Assembly (NCBI GenBank): GCA_033980235.1
Contig: CM067072.1
Coordinates: forward strand, 28,312,559-28,376,558
From: Diadema setosum
Taxonomy: Eukaryota; Echinodermata; Echinoidea; Diadematoida; Diadematidae
Length of the DNA: 64,000 nucleotides
Direction: 5' to 3'
The notes beneath the pieces are model-generated. The model made no database searches. It worked only from the letters and a program-made list of their open reading frames with translations, and was not told the origin of the DNA. The position numbers were made by a program, and so were the translations under genes. Below are positions 55,101 through 64,000 of the stretch, piece by piece (positions within the stretch are counted from its first letter, which is position 1; each line of letters begins with the position of its first letter).

Positions 55101-57472
55101 TATGATTCACACACATTCCACAATGGAATGATCAAGATAGTAGACGGCTGTTTGAGATCGTAGACAGCTGTGCGAGACAAGCATTAGCGGGGTGGCATGT
55201 CAAGTGTCCGGAAAATGGATCTCATGGAATCTGTCCATACTTACCTTTGCCCTTTCACCCTTGACCCTTTGACAGGTACAATAGCAACCTTGCCAGTATC
55301 CTGTCCAAGAGAGAACTGAAGTGGCTGGGTGATCTGCTAAATGGGGAAGTGGCATGGATCGGTGAGTCATGGATTTGATAGTGAAAGTCTGCTTCAAAGG
55401 CAAAGCCATTTATTTCTTTTTTCATTTGCAACCAGTCACGCTACAGAAATGACACCAAATGAGAATGTTTTCCCCCTTGCGTCACCCAAACAAAGTGAAT
55501 GGGTGTATGCTTCCCATTTTAGCACTGCGTCAGAGATGGAATAAGCCATTTTAGGATCTTTTGTCCTGAAAGTATGAAGTTCATTCCATATTAGTGATAT
55601 ATTCTTGTTTGTATGTTTAGATGAAAGGTGATTTTATTTCCTTTCCATAGTTCTTTTCATCTCTTCTGTGTAATGATTTGTTTTTATTTATTTCTTCTTT
55701 TTTTTTTTGGTCTTCATAATCTGTGTATGTATTTTGATTCTTTGCCAATTTCTTTTTGAAGTACATTTTACTTTAGTGAGTGAGTGACATAATCTTTGTA
55801 TTCCTGTCTCACAAATCAATATGCAAAAGTTTATACAGTCAATCATGTAGCCTTAGAGGTAGAAAGAGAGATTAAAGGGGACCTCTGGATGATTTTCAGA
55901 CTTTTACATTTAAAGAACTATGAATAAGTTAAACTGAGTACAGCGAGTTTAAGAATTTATAGTGACTGGGATGAGGAATGAGAATATTTTCAAAATTTAT
56001 AACAAATTGCAACGAACAAGGATGATGACATGGCAGCCTCACCATAAGAATGCATGAGTTGGGGCTCAAGGAAGCAGAACAAAAGAAGAAGGCATGCATA
56101 GACGTCTTCACAGGTGAACTTGTTGAGCAAACGGTATTTTAATGGAATTACACTGCTACTTTAACTAAAATATGTGAGGCTCTGATGTTATCAACACTGT
56201 TCAGTTTAATTTGTTTAAGATTTTCAGCTTGTTGGTTTCTCTTCTCAAGGACCACAATAAATTCCATCAATCTATACATGAAACTGTCGATTTATGTACT
56301 GCATAATGTGCAATTATGCAAATAGTCTGGAATGCCCCTTTAACTTTCAGTGTAAGTGGACTCAGTGGAGTCATTCAAACAGAACAAAAATTCCATTTTG
56401 ATGGCCTAGAGGTCTTAAAATTCAGTTACCGTTTGTTTGTTATTTGTTTTTTAGCAGCACCCTAGCAATAAAATCTACTTGTTTGGTTGTGAACAAGAAC
56501 TTGACAGTCCATATTAAAGAATTTTTGTATTGAGTTGTTTTTATTGCAACTGATTGATACATTGTTCTTCATTGATGCCCTTCATTGCTGCATGCTGTTA
56601 GGAGTATAACCAGCGCTGGCTATCAGGCTCAAAGGGATGGTATAGTTTTGGATGAGATGGGTGATTCAGATTTTAACTTTTTGTGAGATAATTAGAAACC
56701 ACTTATGGAATATTAAAGAGCAAACAATTCTAGGAGAAATTCAAAGTTTATTTGATGAAAATTGGTTTTGAAATGGCAAAGATATTCAAAAACAAAGTAA
56801 AACAAAGTGGTCCTAATATAAGATGGATCCCACCTTTTATCATTACCTCTTTTTGTTTCTGGATATCTCAGCCATTTCAAAACCGATTTTCATCAAATAA
56901 ACTTTGAATTCCTCTTGGAATTGTATGCTCTTTCATACTTCATAAGAGGTTTCTCATCTCACAAAAAAGTTGAAAAAAAAATGAATCTCCATCTCAACAA
57001 ATACTATGCCATCCCTTTAAGCTCAGAGGTCTAGTGGATACAATGCCTCTCCAGTAATCATGAAATCATTGGTTCAAATTCAACTCATGTATGTACAAGC
57101 TAGTGTATGCCCATGATTTTTATCATTTGCCCTGCTACTACTTAAAAAATGAATAATTGGTGCTAATTTACATTGATGAAGGGCAATTTGTCTAACAGTT
57201 GCAAAAAAAGACTCGGGGGATCTTTTGTGAATACGTAAGCATGAAATCCAATTTTACTCTGCGTTTCAGGTCTGAATGACAAGCAGACGGAAGAGTCGTG
57301 GGAGTGGGTGTCTGGCGACCCCATCACCTTCACTCGCTGGTCCCAGTCCTCGCGCATCTCCAACCATGCCAGCCGCTATGACTGCACCTACATGACGGCC
57401 CGGCTGCGCTGGATGGACAGGGACTGCGACGCGACCACCAGGAGCTTTGTTTGTATGAAGAACGCCATGTAG
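39956..57472 (+). CDS. FREM1: FREM1-like extracellular matrix protein (whole coding span, 10 exons)
   Basis: Spliced from 39956-40192, 41297-43518, 44113-46686, 47253-47605, 50424-51355, 52241-52390, 53061-53241, 54284-54368, 55276-55361 and 57270-57472 (7023 nt, 2340 residues). All junctions are AG/GT and all phases agree. Domains in order: signal peptide (1 to about 25), FREM1-type N-terminal region (about 26-275), 12 CSPG/NG2 repeats (about 275-1680), one Calx-beta domain (about 1685-1796), a Pro/Gly-rich linker (1797-2156), a short Cys-containing module (2157-2210) and a C-type lectin domain (2212-2340). The number and order match vertebrate FREM1/QBRICK (about 2180 residues), which acts with FRAS1 and FREM2 in basement membranes. 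FREM2 and the related urchin ECM3 have more Calx-beta domains and lack the lectin domain. The protein is predicted to be secreted, with no transmembrane segment. Confidence 0.88.
40209..40445 (+). mobile_element. MITE with GTTTGTTTGCAAAAACCGAT ends, copy 2, in FREM1-like intron 1
   Basis: Nearly identical to 32569-32899 but lacking its hairpin insertion, so it represents the uninterrupted form. The ends are about 30-bp inverted repeats, and flanking AATTGAAG and CTTCAATT extend the palindrome. It begins only 16 bp after the exon 1 donor. Confidence 0.8.
40546..40772. mobile_element. MITE, 'GCTGTTATTTTCGCG' family 2
   Basis: It starts TATACGCTGTTATTTTTGCG and ends AATAACAGCTTATACAGTA with many TTCGCGAA words, including AAATTCGCGAAAATTAAACC. 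Related copies are at 60300-60487 and 62698-62932. Confidence 0.65.
41297..43518 (+). CDS. FREM1: FREM1-like, coding exon 2: N-terminal domain and CSPG repeats 1-5 (part)
   Basis: A 2222-nt exon, acceptor TTTCTTACAG and donor GTCAG|GTAAGG, phase 0 to 2, residues 80-820. It begins VFDCDYPPETVTYTHSG, a conserved FREM1 segment, then KFTETDTVHETV. CSPG repeats follow, each opening with a 'P.v....l.l.EG.s' strand (LTMLEGQS, FELKEGRS, LVVRETD, LLVKEGRS) and holding 'FTQ.D' motifs. Repeat 5 is split by the intron. N-glycosylation sites such as NITQ, NITI and NMTV are present. Strand-opposite open frames of up to 202 codons are shadows. Confidence 0.92.
43519..44112 (+). other. FREM1-like intron 2
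   Basis: 594 bp of AT-rich sequence ending in a T-rich tract before ACATTCAG. No repeat or gene recognised. It interrupts CSPG repeat 5 within the codon for Ser 820. Confidence 0.85.
44113..46686 (+). CDS. FREM1: FREM1-like, coding exon 3: CSPG repeats 5 (rest) to 12
   Basis: A 2574-nt exon, phase 2 to 2, residues 820-1678, donor AGAG|GTAAGA. It opens with SYVSDGSEATADEFVVSVSD, the end of repeat 5, and continues with seven more repeats beginning near PALLTGLES, PPRIVFGNP, APFLTVRNF, APVIIKNAG, EPLVITNNG, LPILMVNEP and PPEVLTNVG. Most carry the 'v.Y.H.g....D.f.f.v.dG' ending. The last repeat is diverged (DECPPDGISYSVTKDP), as is usual before the Calx-beta domain. Confidence 0.92.
47253..47605 (+). 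CDS. FREM1: FREM1-like, coding exon 4: Calx-beta domain
   Basis: Acceptor TCTGTCTCTCAG and donor AAATG|GTAAGG, phase 2 to 1, residues 1678-1796. The exon is one complete Calx-beta domain (VCETDGTLPIHVIRIG, ARAGQDYIPSRARLL, DELEETRERFRVTL, then VVIKDAKNG). The single domain favours FREM1 over FREM2 or FREM3. Its codons are markedly GC-richer than those of exons 2-3. Confidence 0.92.
48354..48439. mobile_element. Small TTAACCCTC-ended MITE
   Basis: TTTAACCCTC at the left and GAGGGTTAA at the right bound 86 bp. It resembles, but is not identical to, the TTAACCCGTTGAGG family. Confidence 0.45.
48604..50200. mobile_element. Foldback element B with repeated-unit terminal arrays, 1.6 kb
   Basis: The left end CTGCCCCC is followed by CACGGAAGAAAGCAGTAACT; inner copies are near 48861 and 48910. 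On the right, AGTTACTGCTTTTTTCCGTG occurs near 49953, 49979 and 50172, with a truncated copy near 50030 (GCAGTTACTGCTTTTTGC). This is the same count and order as element A, with a changed unit. The interior is also CTAG-rich (TCTAGATC near 49010, 49250 and 49325) and has GCTGCTGCACGC words like those of element A. Non-coding. Confidence 0.7.
50424..51355 (+). CDS. FREM1: FREM1-like, coding exon 5: Pro/Gly-rich linker
   Basis: Acceptor CACTGCGCCAG and donor CCCCAG|GTTTTA, phase 1 to 0, residues 1796-2106. It is low in order and rich in Pro, Gly, Asp and Asn (PGPLDPLNPGLGPVDPQNPG, NPYPPGRPASA). Three vicinal Cys pairs are present (PGCCVD, QTCCDD, QTCCEQ), the last two in a near-duplicate PGQTCC. 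No transmembrane or known fold. I know of no match to the vertebrate linker and treat it as a lineage-specific expansion (inference). The acceptor phase and the open frame make the exon secure. Confidence 0.85.
51356..52240 (+). other. FREM1-like intron 5
   Basis: 885 bp AT-rich, no repeat or gene recognised. It ends TGTTCTGTAG. Confidence 0.8.
52241..52390 (+). CDS. FREM1: FREM1-like, coding exon 6: linker continued
   Basis: Exactly 50 codons, phase 0 on both sides, residues 2107-2156. It reads TDVANVFMPSVVRGVQQ and then a Gly/Ser/Pro/Gln-rich run (PPSGGGSSGRDP). A symmetric exon that could be skipped without frame change. The donor CAG|GTACGC is followed at once by a (GTTT)n tract. Confidence 0.75.
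52397..52535. repeat. (GTTT)n / (GCTT)n simple repeat in intron 6
   Basis: Tetranucleotide TGTT with TGCT variants. All three frames stay open through it, producing Cys/Leu/Phe-rich spurious frames on both strands. Confidence 0.9.
53061..53241 (+). CDS. FREM1: FREM1-like, coding exon 7: pre-lectin module
   Basis: Acceptor TTCCTGCCAG and donor CGAG|GTGGGC, phase 0 to 1, residues 2157-2217. It reads APPIASSLVPFPC, then a small module with GEIRQDTHNGLIIKCDGSNW, similar to the segment that precedes the lectin domain in FREM1, and ends QCERG, the first Cys of the lectin domain. Confidence 0.85.
53860..54140. repeat. (GATA)n simple repeat in intron 7
   Basis: Imperfect GATA/GATG tract on the plus strand. 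The minus-strand open frame across it (Leu/Ser/Tyr-rich) is spurious. Confidence 0.9.
54284..54368 (+). CDS. FREM1: FREM1-like, coding exon 8: C-type lectin domain, first part
   Basis: Acceptor GCCGGCTCAG and donor AAAG|GTTCGC, phase 1 to 2, residues 2217-2245. It reads GWSYHNSRCFLV and QTWNEAQRICRE, the classical opening of a C-type lectin domain with its second and third cysteines. Confidence 0.88.
54369..55275 (+). other. FREM1-like intron 8
   Basis: 907 bp with a C/A homopolymer block at 54796-54843 and a fragment of the TACTGTAAAA MITE family at 54985-55080. No gene. Confidence 0.7.
55276..55361 (+). CDS. FREM1: FREM1-like, coding exon 9: C-type lectin domain, middle
   Basis: Acceptor CCTTTGACAG and donor ATCG|GTGAGT, phase 2 to 1, residues 2245-2274. 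It reads NSNLASILSKRELKWLGDLL and then NGEVAWIG, the 'LasI.s..E..wl' and 'WIG' core of the fold. Confidence 0.88.
56627..57020. mobile_element. TTAA-type palindromic MITE (family T4), copy 2
   Basis: AAAGGGATGGTATAGTTTTG at the left is mirrored by ACTATGCCATCCCTTTAA at the right. The arms share GAAATGGCAAAGATATTC and GGATATCTCAGCCATTTC with the copy at 32111-32501. The left TTAA is mutated, so this copy is older or altered. Confidence 0.7.
57020..57105 (+). repeat. tRNA-derived SINE remnant
   Basis: GCTCAGAGGTCTAGTGGATA fits an A box and TTGGTTCAAATTC a B box 45 bases later, the spacing of a tRNA. The sequence resembles the copy at 300-385. Stems are imperfect. Confidence 0.55.
57270..57472 (+). 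CDS. FREM1: FREM1-like, last coding exon: C-type lectin domain, end
   Basis: Acceptor TCTGCGTTTCAG, phase 1, residues 2274-2340, stop TAG at 57470-57472. It reads GLNDKQTEESWEWVSGDPIT, FTRWSQ, then YDCTYM, WMDRDCD and FVCMKNAM. The four conserved cysteines are present, but the EPN/QPD motif is absent and WND is replaced by WMD, so calcium-dependent sugar binding is unlikely. Confidence 0.9.
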
Positions 57473-57962
57473 GACGGCCGATCAGTACCTCATGAATACC
57501 AGCATTTTTCCACCCTTCTATTCACTTAACTCTGTCACTACCATGAACAGCCTCTGTATACATAAAGTCAGTGGGGTTTTTGAGATGGTGGCCGGGAGAG
57601 GGTTAATAGTCTGATGGTGGAAGATTGTCCTACCTTTCCAGTAACCATTTTGGGCCTCACGTGACTGCCTACTTTGGGGCTTCTTTTTAATCTAAATTGA
57701 CTATAGCGTGTGGGAGAGGTGTACATGCATGGCGTGCATAGCGGTTGATACATTATCACTGTACCTACTGTATGTCTGTCTGTGTTATGTTAGCAGTGCT
57801 CGAGTTCATGTGGGAAGCTCAAGGACTGGGAATAATTTATAAAATATCCCATTCAGGAAAGCCACATCTCAAAACAGGATGTGTTTCTGCTCTCCCACGG
57901 TCTTTGTGGTAAAATGAATTGAAGGCTGATGGAAACTATTAATGGAATGTATCATGAAGACT

Positions 57963-57968
57963 AATAAA
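57963..57968 (+). terminator. Candidate poly(A) signal of the FREM1-like gene
   Basis: The first AATAAA after the stop codon, about 490 bp downstream. Other AT-rich hexamers follow, so the real 3' end could be later. Confidence 0.4.
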
Positions 57969-58299
57969 AACATTCATGATAGTTTTTTTTTAAATGTGTT
58001 CTATTCTTTCTTTCCAATTCATTTTGGGCCACACAGTATGTCTGTTTTCTAATTTAAACATGTCAATGTATTAGACATTTATGTAGCTTCATATTTTCCT
58101 CTCCCTTACAGGGTACCTTTGTGTTGTCGTTGAAGAATTTGAGATGCATCATCTGTTTGGTACAAATTATGAAGTAATAATGTGATGATGAGATAATGTG
58201 ATGTGAACAATGCATTATTGTTGTTGTTGTTTTTTTCCTTTGTTTTCTATTTTTATATAAAAACATGGAGTTTGAAGGCATTCTTACAAATATTAAAGT

Positions 58300-58620
58300 G
58301 AAATGGAGTCAAAAGAGGCCTGAGCTTTCAACCCTAACTGAATCTTTATCAGAGGTAGAATGACAAAGGTAATGGTACAGGGTAAGCAGACATGTTATGC
58401 ACTGTCTGCAAGGGTGTAGGGACACAGAACAAAGACAACAAAAGGGTAGGTTAGATGTCAAAGGCAAGGAGCCAAGTAAGTGGGGGGAAGGATCGAGGGA
58501 GGATTATAGCAGAGGGACGACCAAACAAGAGGGACAGGCCAGTAATGACCACAAGGATCATTGAGGTCAGCCTGTGAAGGATAAAGATGAATAGGGAGGC
58601 AACATCAAACCAAATCAAGA
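58300..58620. repeat. Purine-rich repeat with an eroded hammerhead-like core
   Basis: Minus-strand 58355-58321 reads CTGATAAAGATTCAG then GTTGAAAGCTCAGGCC. This resembles CTGATGA-stem-GAAA, the core of small hammerhead ribozymes found in Penelope-like and retrozyme repeats. One core base differs and the helix II pairing is broken, so activity is doubtful. The rest is GA-rich and non-coding. Confidence 0.3.
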
Positions 58621-58734
58621 ACAACACAAAGGTATAAGGACAGGAAAAGGGTGAAATAACAACAGCACGAGTGAAGGGGGGGGGGGGGCGTTCAGGTGGG
58701 GCGTTCAGGCGGGGCGTTCAGGCGTAACACCTTT

Positions 58735-58835
58735 ACCCGTTGAAGACAAGTCCCAAGAATACTCGAGCAGATGTCTATGAGAGATGCCTGTCATTTGTTG
58801 AGAGCAAAGTCAGCTCATCCTCGGTGGGTTGAAGT
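58735..58835 (+). mobile_element. Small 'TTAACCCGTTGAGGATGAG' MITE
   Basis: TTTACCCGTTGAAGACAAGT at the left and CTCATCCTCGGTGGGTTGAA at the right are inverted ends. Preceded by a poly-G run and three GGCGTTCAGG copies. Confidence 0.55.
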
Positions 58836-60299
58836 TCAAATGTTGCATAGATACATTCAGAGCTATTTTGGGATGCTTAATGCAGTCTGGTGCTGTTTGT
58901 GATGTTAACATCTATGGAGAGTTCAAAGTGTATAACCCAGCTATTAAGCCCATCCACCATTTTCCATACTCTTTCACTCTGTATAAATGTCCTCAATTGA
59001 CTTCGGTGACCTCAAGACCTCAGTCGTAGAAACCTACATGTAGCACTTTGTGCAATGATGATTTGTGCAGTGATGAATTTTCTGTCCACGTTACTTGATA
59101 ATCGAATTAGATTTAATCTGTCTCTAACATTGTGGTACCTTTTAAGTCAGTGTTCAACATTTATAGGGTGCAACTTAATGCATTTTGGATCAAGGTATGG
59201 GAGAGGGACAAAATGTAAATATTTTACCATTACAACCAACCCCCCCCCCCCCAAAAAAAAAAAGAAAAAAAGGAACTGATATTCAGGGGAAAAAAGAAGA
59301 AGAAAAGAATTGGAAGTTAGAGTTACAAAGGAAAGATAATGGCCGAGCAAAGAACTGAGAATGGGAAGTTGCTACTACTGGGTAACACTGGAATAGTGTG
59401 AAACACAAACTATGGTGCTATACTACCAAAAGGGCTGATATACATGTTTCCGTGTAGACAATCATTTTTTTATCTTTTCTTAGCATATCTGTGGACAGAA
59501 CTATCTGAGCGAAGAGTGTTATTTTAGAGCTAGTTTTGTATCAAAAACCAATATTTATTCCATGTATAAGTATTGCAAAGTCACATGCATGTATGATGTT
59601 TACTCTATCAGTGGCTGAAAAGCTTTTTATATTTCATACAGCAAATTGATACTGGTGCTATGTGTGTATGTATTTTTGCAAAATTACACTTGATAGTGAC
59701 GACTAATTCATATTCAAAGGACAAAAAGCAGAAAGAATTAAATTCTGTAGCAGAGTTCTTGATGGAACACCATTCCTTCTACCTGTGATGCCTTTATATA
59801 CAAAACTAGTGTCTATTGTCAAAATTTTTGGAGTACCGATGACTTTATGTCATAGAACATATGCAAATATACAAACATTATAGATAACAATACTTGATGT
59901 TGTTAATTGTATTAATCAAGCGAAGATGTACATTTCTAGTGTATACGTGTGCAGTTACACAGTAGAAGGTGCTGATCGGAACTCAGTATTAACTTTTTTT
60001 TAATTATTTTAACCTCTGAACTCTTAACATTTGTTAGGGTGTATATATGATTATTAGAAATGTGTATTTTACATATGTACAAGAATTTGCAGTTAACTAA
60101 TTAATGTGAGAGTTGGATATAGTGTGTGTACTCTAGGTATGAACATTTCTTCTACTTTATTTTTGATACACAAAGTGGTTGTGCCGACTTAGATGTGACA
60201 TGTTTTTTTTTATAGAAAGTGCATCTGTGTACGACCATGTATAGTAATTCTGTGGTCCAACCATCATCCTATGATTTTTCATGCCCCCTGCACATGGTT

Positions 60300-60487
60300 G
60301 GCGTAACATATTTATATCGCTGAAATTTTCGCCATGGCTTTATTTCAAGAATTTTGCACATAGGCTCTTGGTATTGAACAAAACTAAAATTTATAGACAA
60401 TTTTTTTTTAATTTGCAGTTCAACTGAGATTCACGAAATTCGCGAAAATTAAACCCTCGCAAAAATAAGAGCTTAGACAATACCGTA
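60300..60487. mobile_element. MITE, 'GCTGTTATTTTCGCG' family 2, degraded
   Basis: It shares GAAATTCGCGAAAATTAAAC and AAATAAGAGCTTAGACAATA with the copy at 40546-40772. The left arm is poorly kept. Confidence 0.5.
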
Positions 60488-62697
60488 CATGCACTGGTAC
60501 TTTTTTTTTTCCCCAAAGAGGTTTGATCTCGTGTAAAAGATGTTTAACAAAATGGTTTGTTTGAGAAGTCAAAGCTCACTTTTGATGGTTTGTGTCATGT
60601 TTTCTTTAGTCGTCATCAAGATAATGAAGACCGCAAAAGAGCGCAAAATTAAAAATTCAAGAACAATGTTTTATCGACTGCCATTCGAGAAAATATCGGT
60701 TTGTACAGCACTTGCTTTCTCGTGCTTACAAACCAATCGCAGATGTCCTAGTGTTCAATGAAGCAATCCTCACATTGTGTGTTTAAGTACGTATATGCCT
60801 GCAGTGAGTAAATGTGCTGTATTGTGCAGGTGTTTTCTGCGAAAAAAGTGAGACAATCTTTTCCTTCATCAGTTTTTTTTTTTTTTTTCACATTCGAGAG
60901 CTGCTGTTGTAACCGTTGCTGGCTGATATAGACGTGCAACCCAAAACCTAATAAACAAAAGTCATGTCTTGACTTAGAGTTAAAAAAATAAAAAATGCCA
61001 ATCGATTGTTTCAATCTATGAATCATCTGTGTAGGTTTTGTGTTTCCTCCGTCAATACCGGATGTGTGCGTGAAATCACAAGTACATACATGCACATGAT
61101 TGTACCTGTACGTAAACAAATGTGAATGCGTTGCTGTGCAGTGCAAACTGACAGCTGCTACATGGGTATTTGCTTTTATATGTGTATGTGTTTGTGAATG
61201 TACAAATGTATGTATATACAAATGTTTATACATACATTGTAAATATAATTTATGTATTTTTGTATTATATACACAGTATGTCCCCTCCAAAAAATTACAA
61301 TTGGATTTTCGCATTGATAACGATTAAACTGTGATTAAACTGTCGTAATGCTACTTCAAGGTCTTAAAATATAACATCGTAGCTCTATTCTGCAGAAAAC
61401 CCCACTCGGTTTGGTTAAGCGGTCACAGAGAAATGTGGATTGTTGTAAAGCATGTCATGAGTCTGATTCTTCCTAGTTTAGCACTTGGATGCTCTTGGAG
61501 CTGCATATCAATGTGTGAATACAATAGACAGAACCTCGAGGGAAGGGATTCCTGACATGCTCTACAAAATTCCTCATTTCTTTTTGACCACTGATGCAAA
61601 TTAAACATGGTTTTCTGTAAGATGTGGGCAATGAGTCATAGTTTCATTCCCTGAAATTGTATTTGGATCGATTCACTATTTTTAAAGTTATCATTGTGGA
61701 GGGTACCATTGTAATTTTTTTTGGGGACAAACACATACAACGCAAACATTTTCAGCTGCATCATGAGACAGCTCTAGACACTGAGTGCAGAACCTTACAC
61801 CATAAAAATTTGACAGGACAGCAGTGTCTGAGTTTGTTACGGCTTGAATTTTATTACTCCATGAAACACTACAGTGTACAGTGTATAATTTTTTTTTTTG
61901 TCCCTTTTGTATGTTTGTTTGTCTGTTTGAAGGTGTGTTTGACGCAAAGCAAATTTATTTCAGATAAACATCAGTTTTCTTTTTTTTTTCCTCAATAATT
62001 CACATACTGTATATACGTACATGATATACATCACAAAGTAATATTTGTCATCGTGACATCATAATTCATTAGCACATTTTGAGTCGAAGAGAACATGAGT
62101 GATCTTGTGAGTGTAAGCTTGATTTTTTTCTTTCTTTTTTTTTGTCTAATCTTTCACACTGATCGACTCCCAGAACTTTCAGCTGTACCAAAAACAAAGT
62201 CTGTACACAGTACACAAGCATCATCTTCTCGCATTCCTTCTCCTGAAAAAATTTAAAAAACAAACAACAAACAAACGTATGTCTTACATGATGTATCTGC
62301 GAGTGTTACAAATCACTCATAAAAAGTCCTGCCTCTGTATAACATAGCAAGCACCTGCGGAAAAGGTGGGGCAAGTCACGAATTAAAGGGTACATGCCAA
62401 CATTAAAAAGAGAAATAATGAATATAAATGAAAACATACATGTATGTGCATATATAAACATATATATGCACACAAATGTATACATACAATTGTATATGCA
62501 TGTAACACACTTAAGAGTTCTGCTGATTTTGATACTCAAAGCACAGTGAATCACAAATAATCATTGCTGAAAAGTTGACTGGCAGTCGGGTTTAACTCGG
62601 TTTGACTGGCGGTACAGTACGTATGACAATGGACTGTGAGGTGTGTAGGAAGTGGGAGCAAAAAAAGCATATACAAGTGTAGTACCAAGGTACAAAT

Positions 62698-62932
62698 TGT
62701 ATACTGTATAAGCTGTTATTTTTCGTGAGGGTTTAATTCTTGTGAATTTCCCGAATCACAGTTGGATCGCGATTTTATCAACACGCAAAAATGTCTCCAT
62801 GTGCTTGGGTGATAAGGCATTCACGTTAGCATCGCCGTCAATTTGCAAAAACAACATCCAGCGACAAATGTCTACGACCTCCTCCTCCGCAAAAAAATCT
62901 ATATACGCGAAAATAGCAGCATATACAGTATG
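62698..62932. mobile_element. MITE, 'GCTGTTATTTTCGCG' family 2
   Basis: It starts TGTATACTGTATAAGCTGTT and ends AAAATAGCAGCATATACAGT, inverted ends as in the copy at 40546-40772, but the internal order is reversed (GAGGGTTTAATTC near the left). Confidence 0.6.
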
Positions 62933-63277
62933 ATGTAAATCCGAGCGCATATTTTGCAAATTGGTTATTGCAAGAAATTCTGCGAGTGCCAGAACTTCAT
63001 GGTAAAAGACTGTCAGTGACAGAATGGGAAAATAAGTTTTTATCCCTTTTGAAGAAGTGAAATAAGCACTTTCCAACCTTGGAGATGATTATATATTGCA
63101 TTTGTATTATGGGGGGGGGGGGGTAATTTTTTTGTAGTTGACTCACGGAATATTTAACCACCACAAAACATATGGGGTATACAGTAGAATCATACATGTA
63201 CGCCTACATGAGAAACAGGGTACAGGTACAAACACTACATTCTCCCTGAGAAAGTTTTTATAGTCAAGGGGAACTGC

Positions 63278-63402
63278 TACATGAGATAGATAGATAGATA
63301 GATAGATAGACAGATAGATAGATAGATAGATAGACAGACAGATAGATAGATAGATAGATAGACAGATAGATAGACAGACAGACAGATAGATAGATAGATA
63401 GA
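63278..63402. repeat. (GATA)n / (CAGA)n microsatellite
   Basis: Long GATA tract with CAGA interruptions. All minus frames stay open across it and are spurious. Confidence 0.95.
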
Positions 63403-64000
63403 GATTTGTCGTTGGACAGAGAGATAGAATGATATAAAGAAAGAAAGAGACAGAGAGAGAGGGGTAAATTAATGTAGAAAGAGAAACTGTGAACCACCGG
63501 GAACAGTCAAAGTGCATATATGGTGGCATACATTTTCCTTTGAAATTAGGACATTGATTTGGAACAATTTGGACATCTGCACATCATTGATATTTAAAGC
63601 AGGACACTTACCCATCACTTTGCTCTTCTTACAGAAAATTCCATTTACTGTTTATCTATAATCTTTTCATCATTCCTAGGTGAGATTTTCATGGCTGGAA
63701 ATCCACGATGGAACTTCCCTTCAACAGAAAAAAAAAAATAATAATAATAAATGCTGTAGGCCTACAAGGGGCATTCAAATTCGAATTTCCTCAATAATAC
63801 AATCCAAAGACCATCTAACATGCAATTCGCAATTTAAGATGACATATTCTTGTGCATGAAAATTCTTTGTACGGGAACAAATAAGGGTACTTAACGTGTA
63901 CAATCTCATTTCAAGGAACCGCTATTAAGAGGAATATCTGTGGCATAGCAGTCGTTTGTATTTGCAAAAGCAATACCAATATGTAACTTCACTTCTTCAC

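Larger units (their letters stand above)
55362..57269 (+). other. FREM1-like intron 9
   Basis: 1.9 kb containing a family T4 MITE (56627-57020) directly followed by a tRNA-like SINE (57020-57105). The rest is AT-rich and without recognised features. Confidence 0.75.
57973..64000. other. 3' flank, no gene recognised
   Basis: AT-rich DNA with MITEs and microsatellites, described separately. None of the short open frames has splice context or a recognisable protein. The T-rich and CA-rich tracts around 60900-61250 give spurious minus-strand frames. Confidence 0.4.

Noticed and set aside
1..64000. CRISPR array, operon or phage-like system
   Set aside because: The sequence is eukaryotic, with spliced genes and transposon-filled introns. 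The tandem repeats lack regular unique spacers.

Overview
The window looks like ordinary nuclear DNA from a deuterostome invertebrate, most likely an echinoderm (sea-urchin-like). This rests on three things. One intron-rich gene encodes a FREM1-type extracellular matrix protein. Non-coding DNA is AT-rich, with scattered 'taggcctat'-type words common in echinoid genomes. Introns and intergenic DNA are crowded with short palindromic DNA transposons, simple repeats and one eroded non-LTR retrotransposon. The species call is inference. There are no bacterial operons, CRISPR arrays or rRNA genes.

Two protein-coding genes can be rebuilt by hand with every splice phase consistent. The first is on the minus strand: 12 coding exons from 21000 down to 955, giving a 606-residue protein. 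Its N-terminal two thirds is Ser/Arg/Lys-rich and disordered, and its C-terminal third is coiled coil. The layout, and a weak resemblance in the coiled coil, suggest a CENP-U-like inner-kinetochore protein; the gene model is much firmer than the name. The second is on the plus strand: 10 coding exons from 39956 to 57472, giving a 2340-residue secreted protein with a signal peptide, a FREM1-type N-terminal domain, 12 CSPG/NG2 repeats, one Calx-beta domain, a long Pro/Gly-rich linker and a C-terminal C-type lectin domain. That is the FREM1 (QBRICK) architecture. A 5' noncoding exon is implied by a splice acceptor at 39860; its promoter may lie near 29.6-30.2 kb.

Layout: 1-954, downstream flank and a tRNA-like SINE; 955-21000, the minus-strand gene, whose introns hold a 2.5-kb foldback element (3371-5854), TTAA-flanked MITEs, a mariner-like element nested in another MITE, and a degenerate tandem array; 21001-39860, intergenic repeats including a dead reverse transcriptase; 39861-57472, the FREM1-like gene; 57473-64000, its 3' flank with MITEs and microsatellites.

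The most unusual signal is a pair of related foldback elements (3371-5854 and 48604-50200). Their ends carry the same ordered array of a ~24-bp unit (outer copy, two inner copies, one truncated copy), although the unit's sequence differs between the two. Two elements built as palindromes of reiterated short words (about 21.2-22.0 kb and 25.5-26.35 kb) are also odd. The two genes have no evident functional link; they are simply neighbours.
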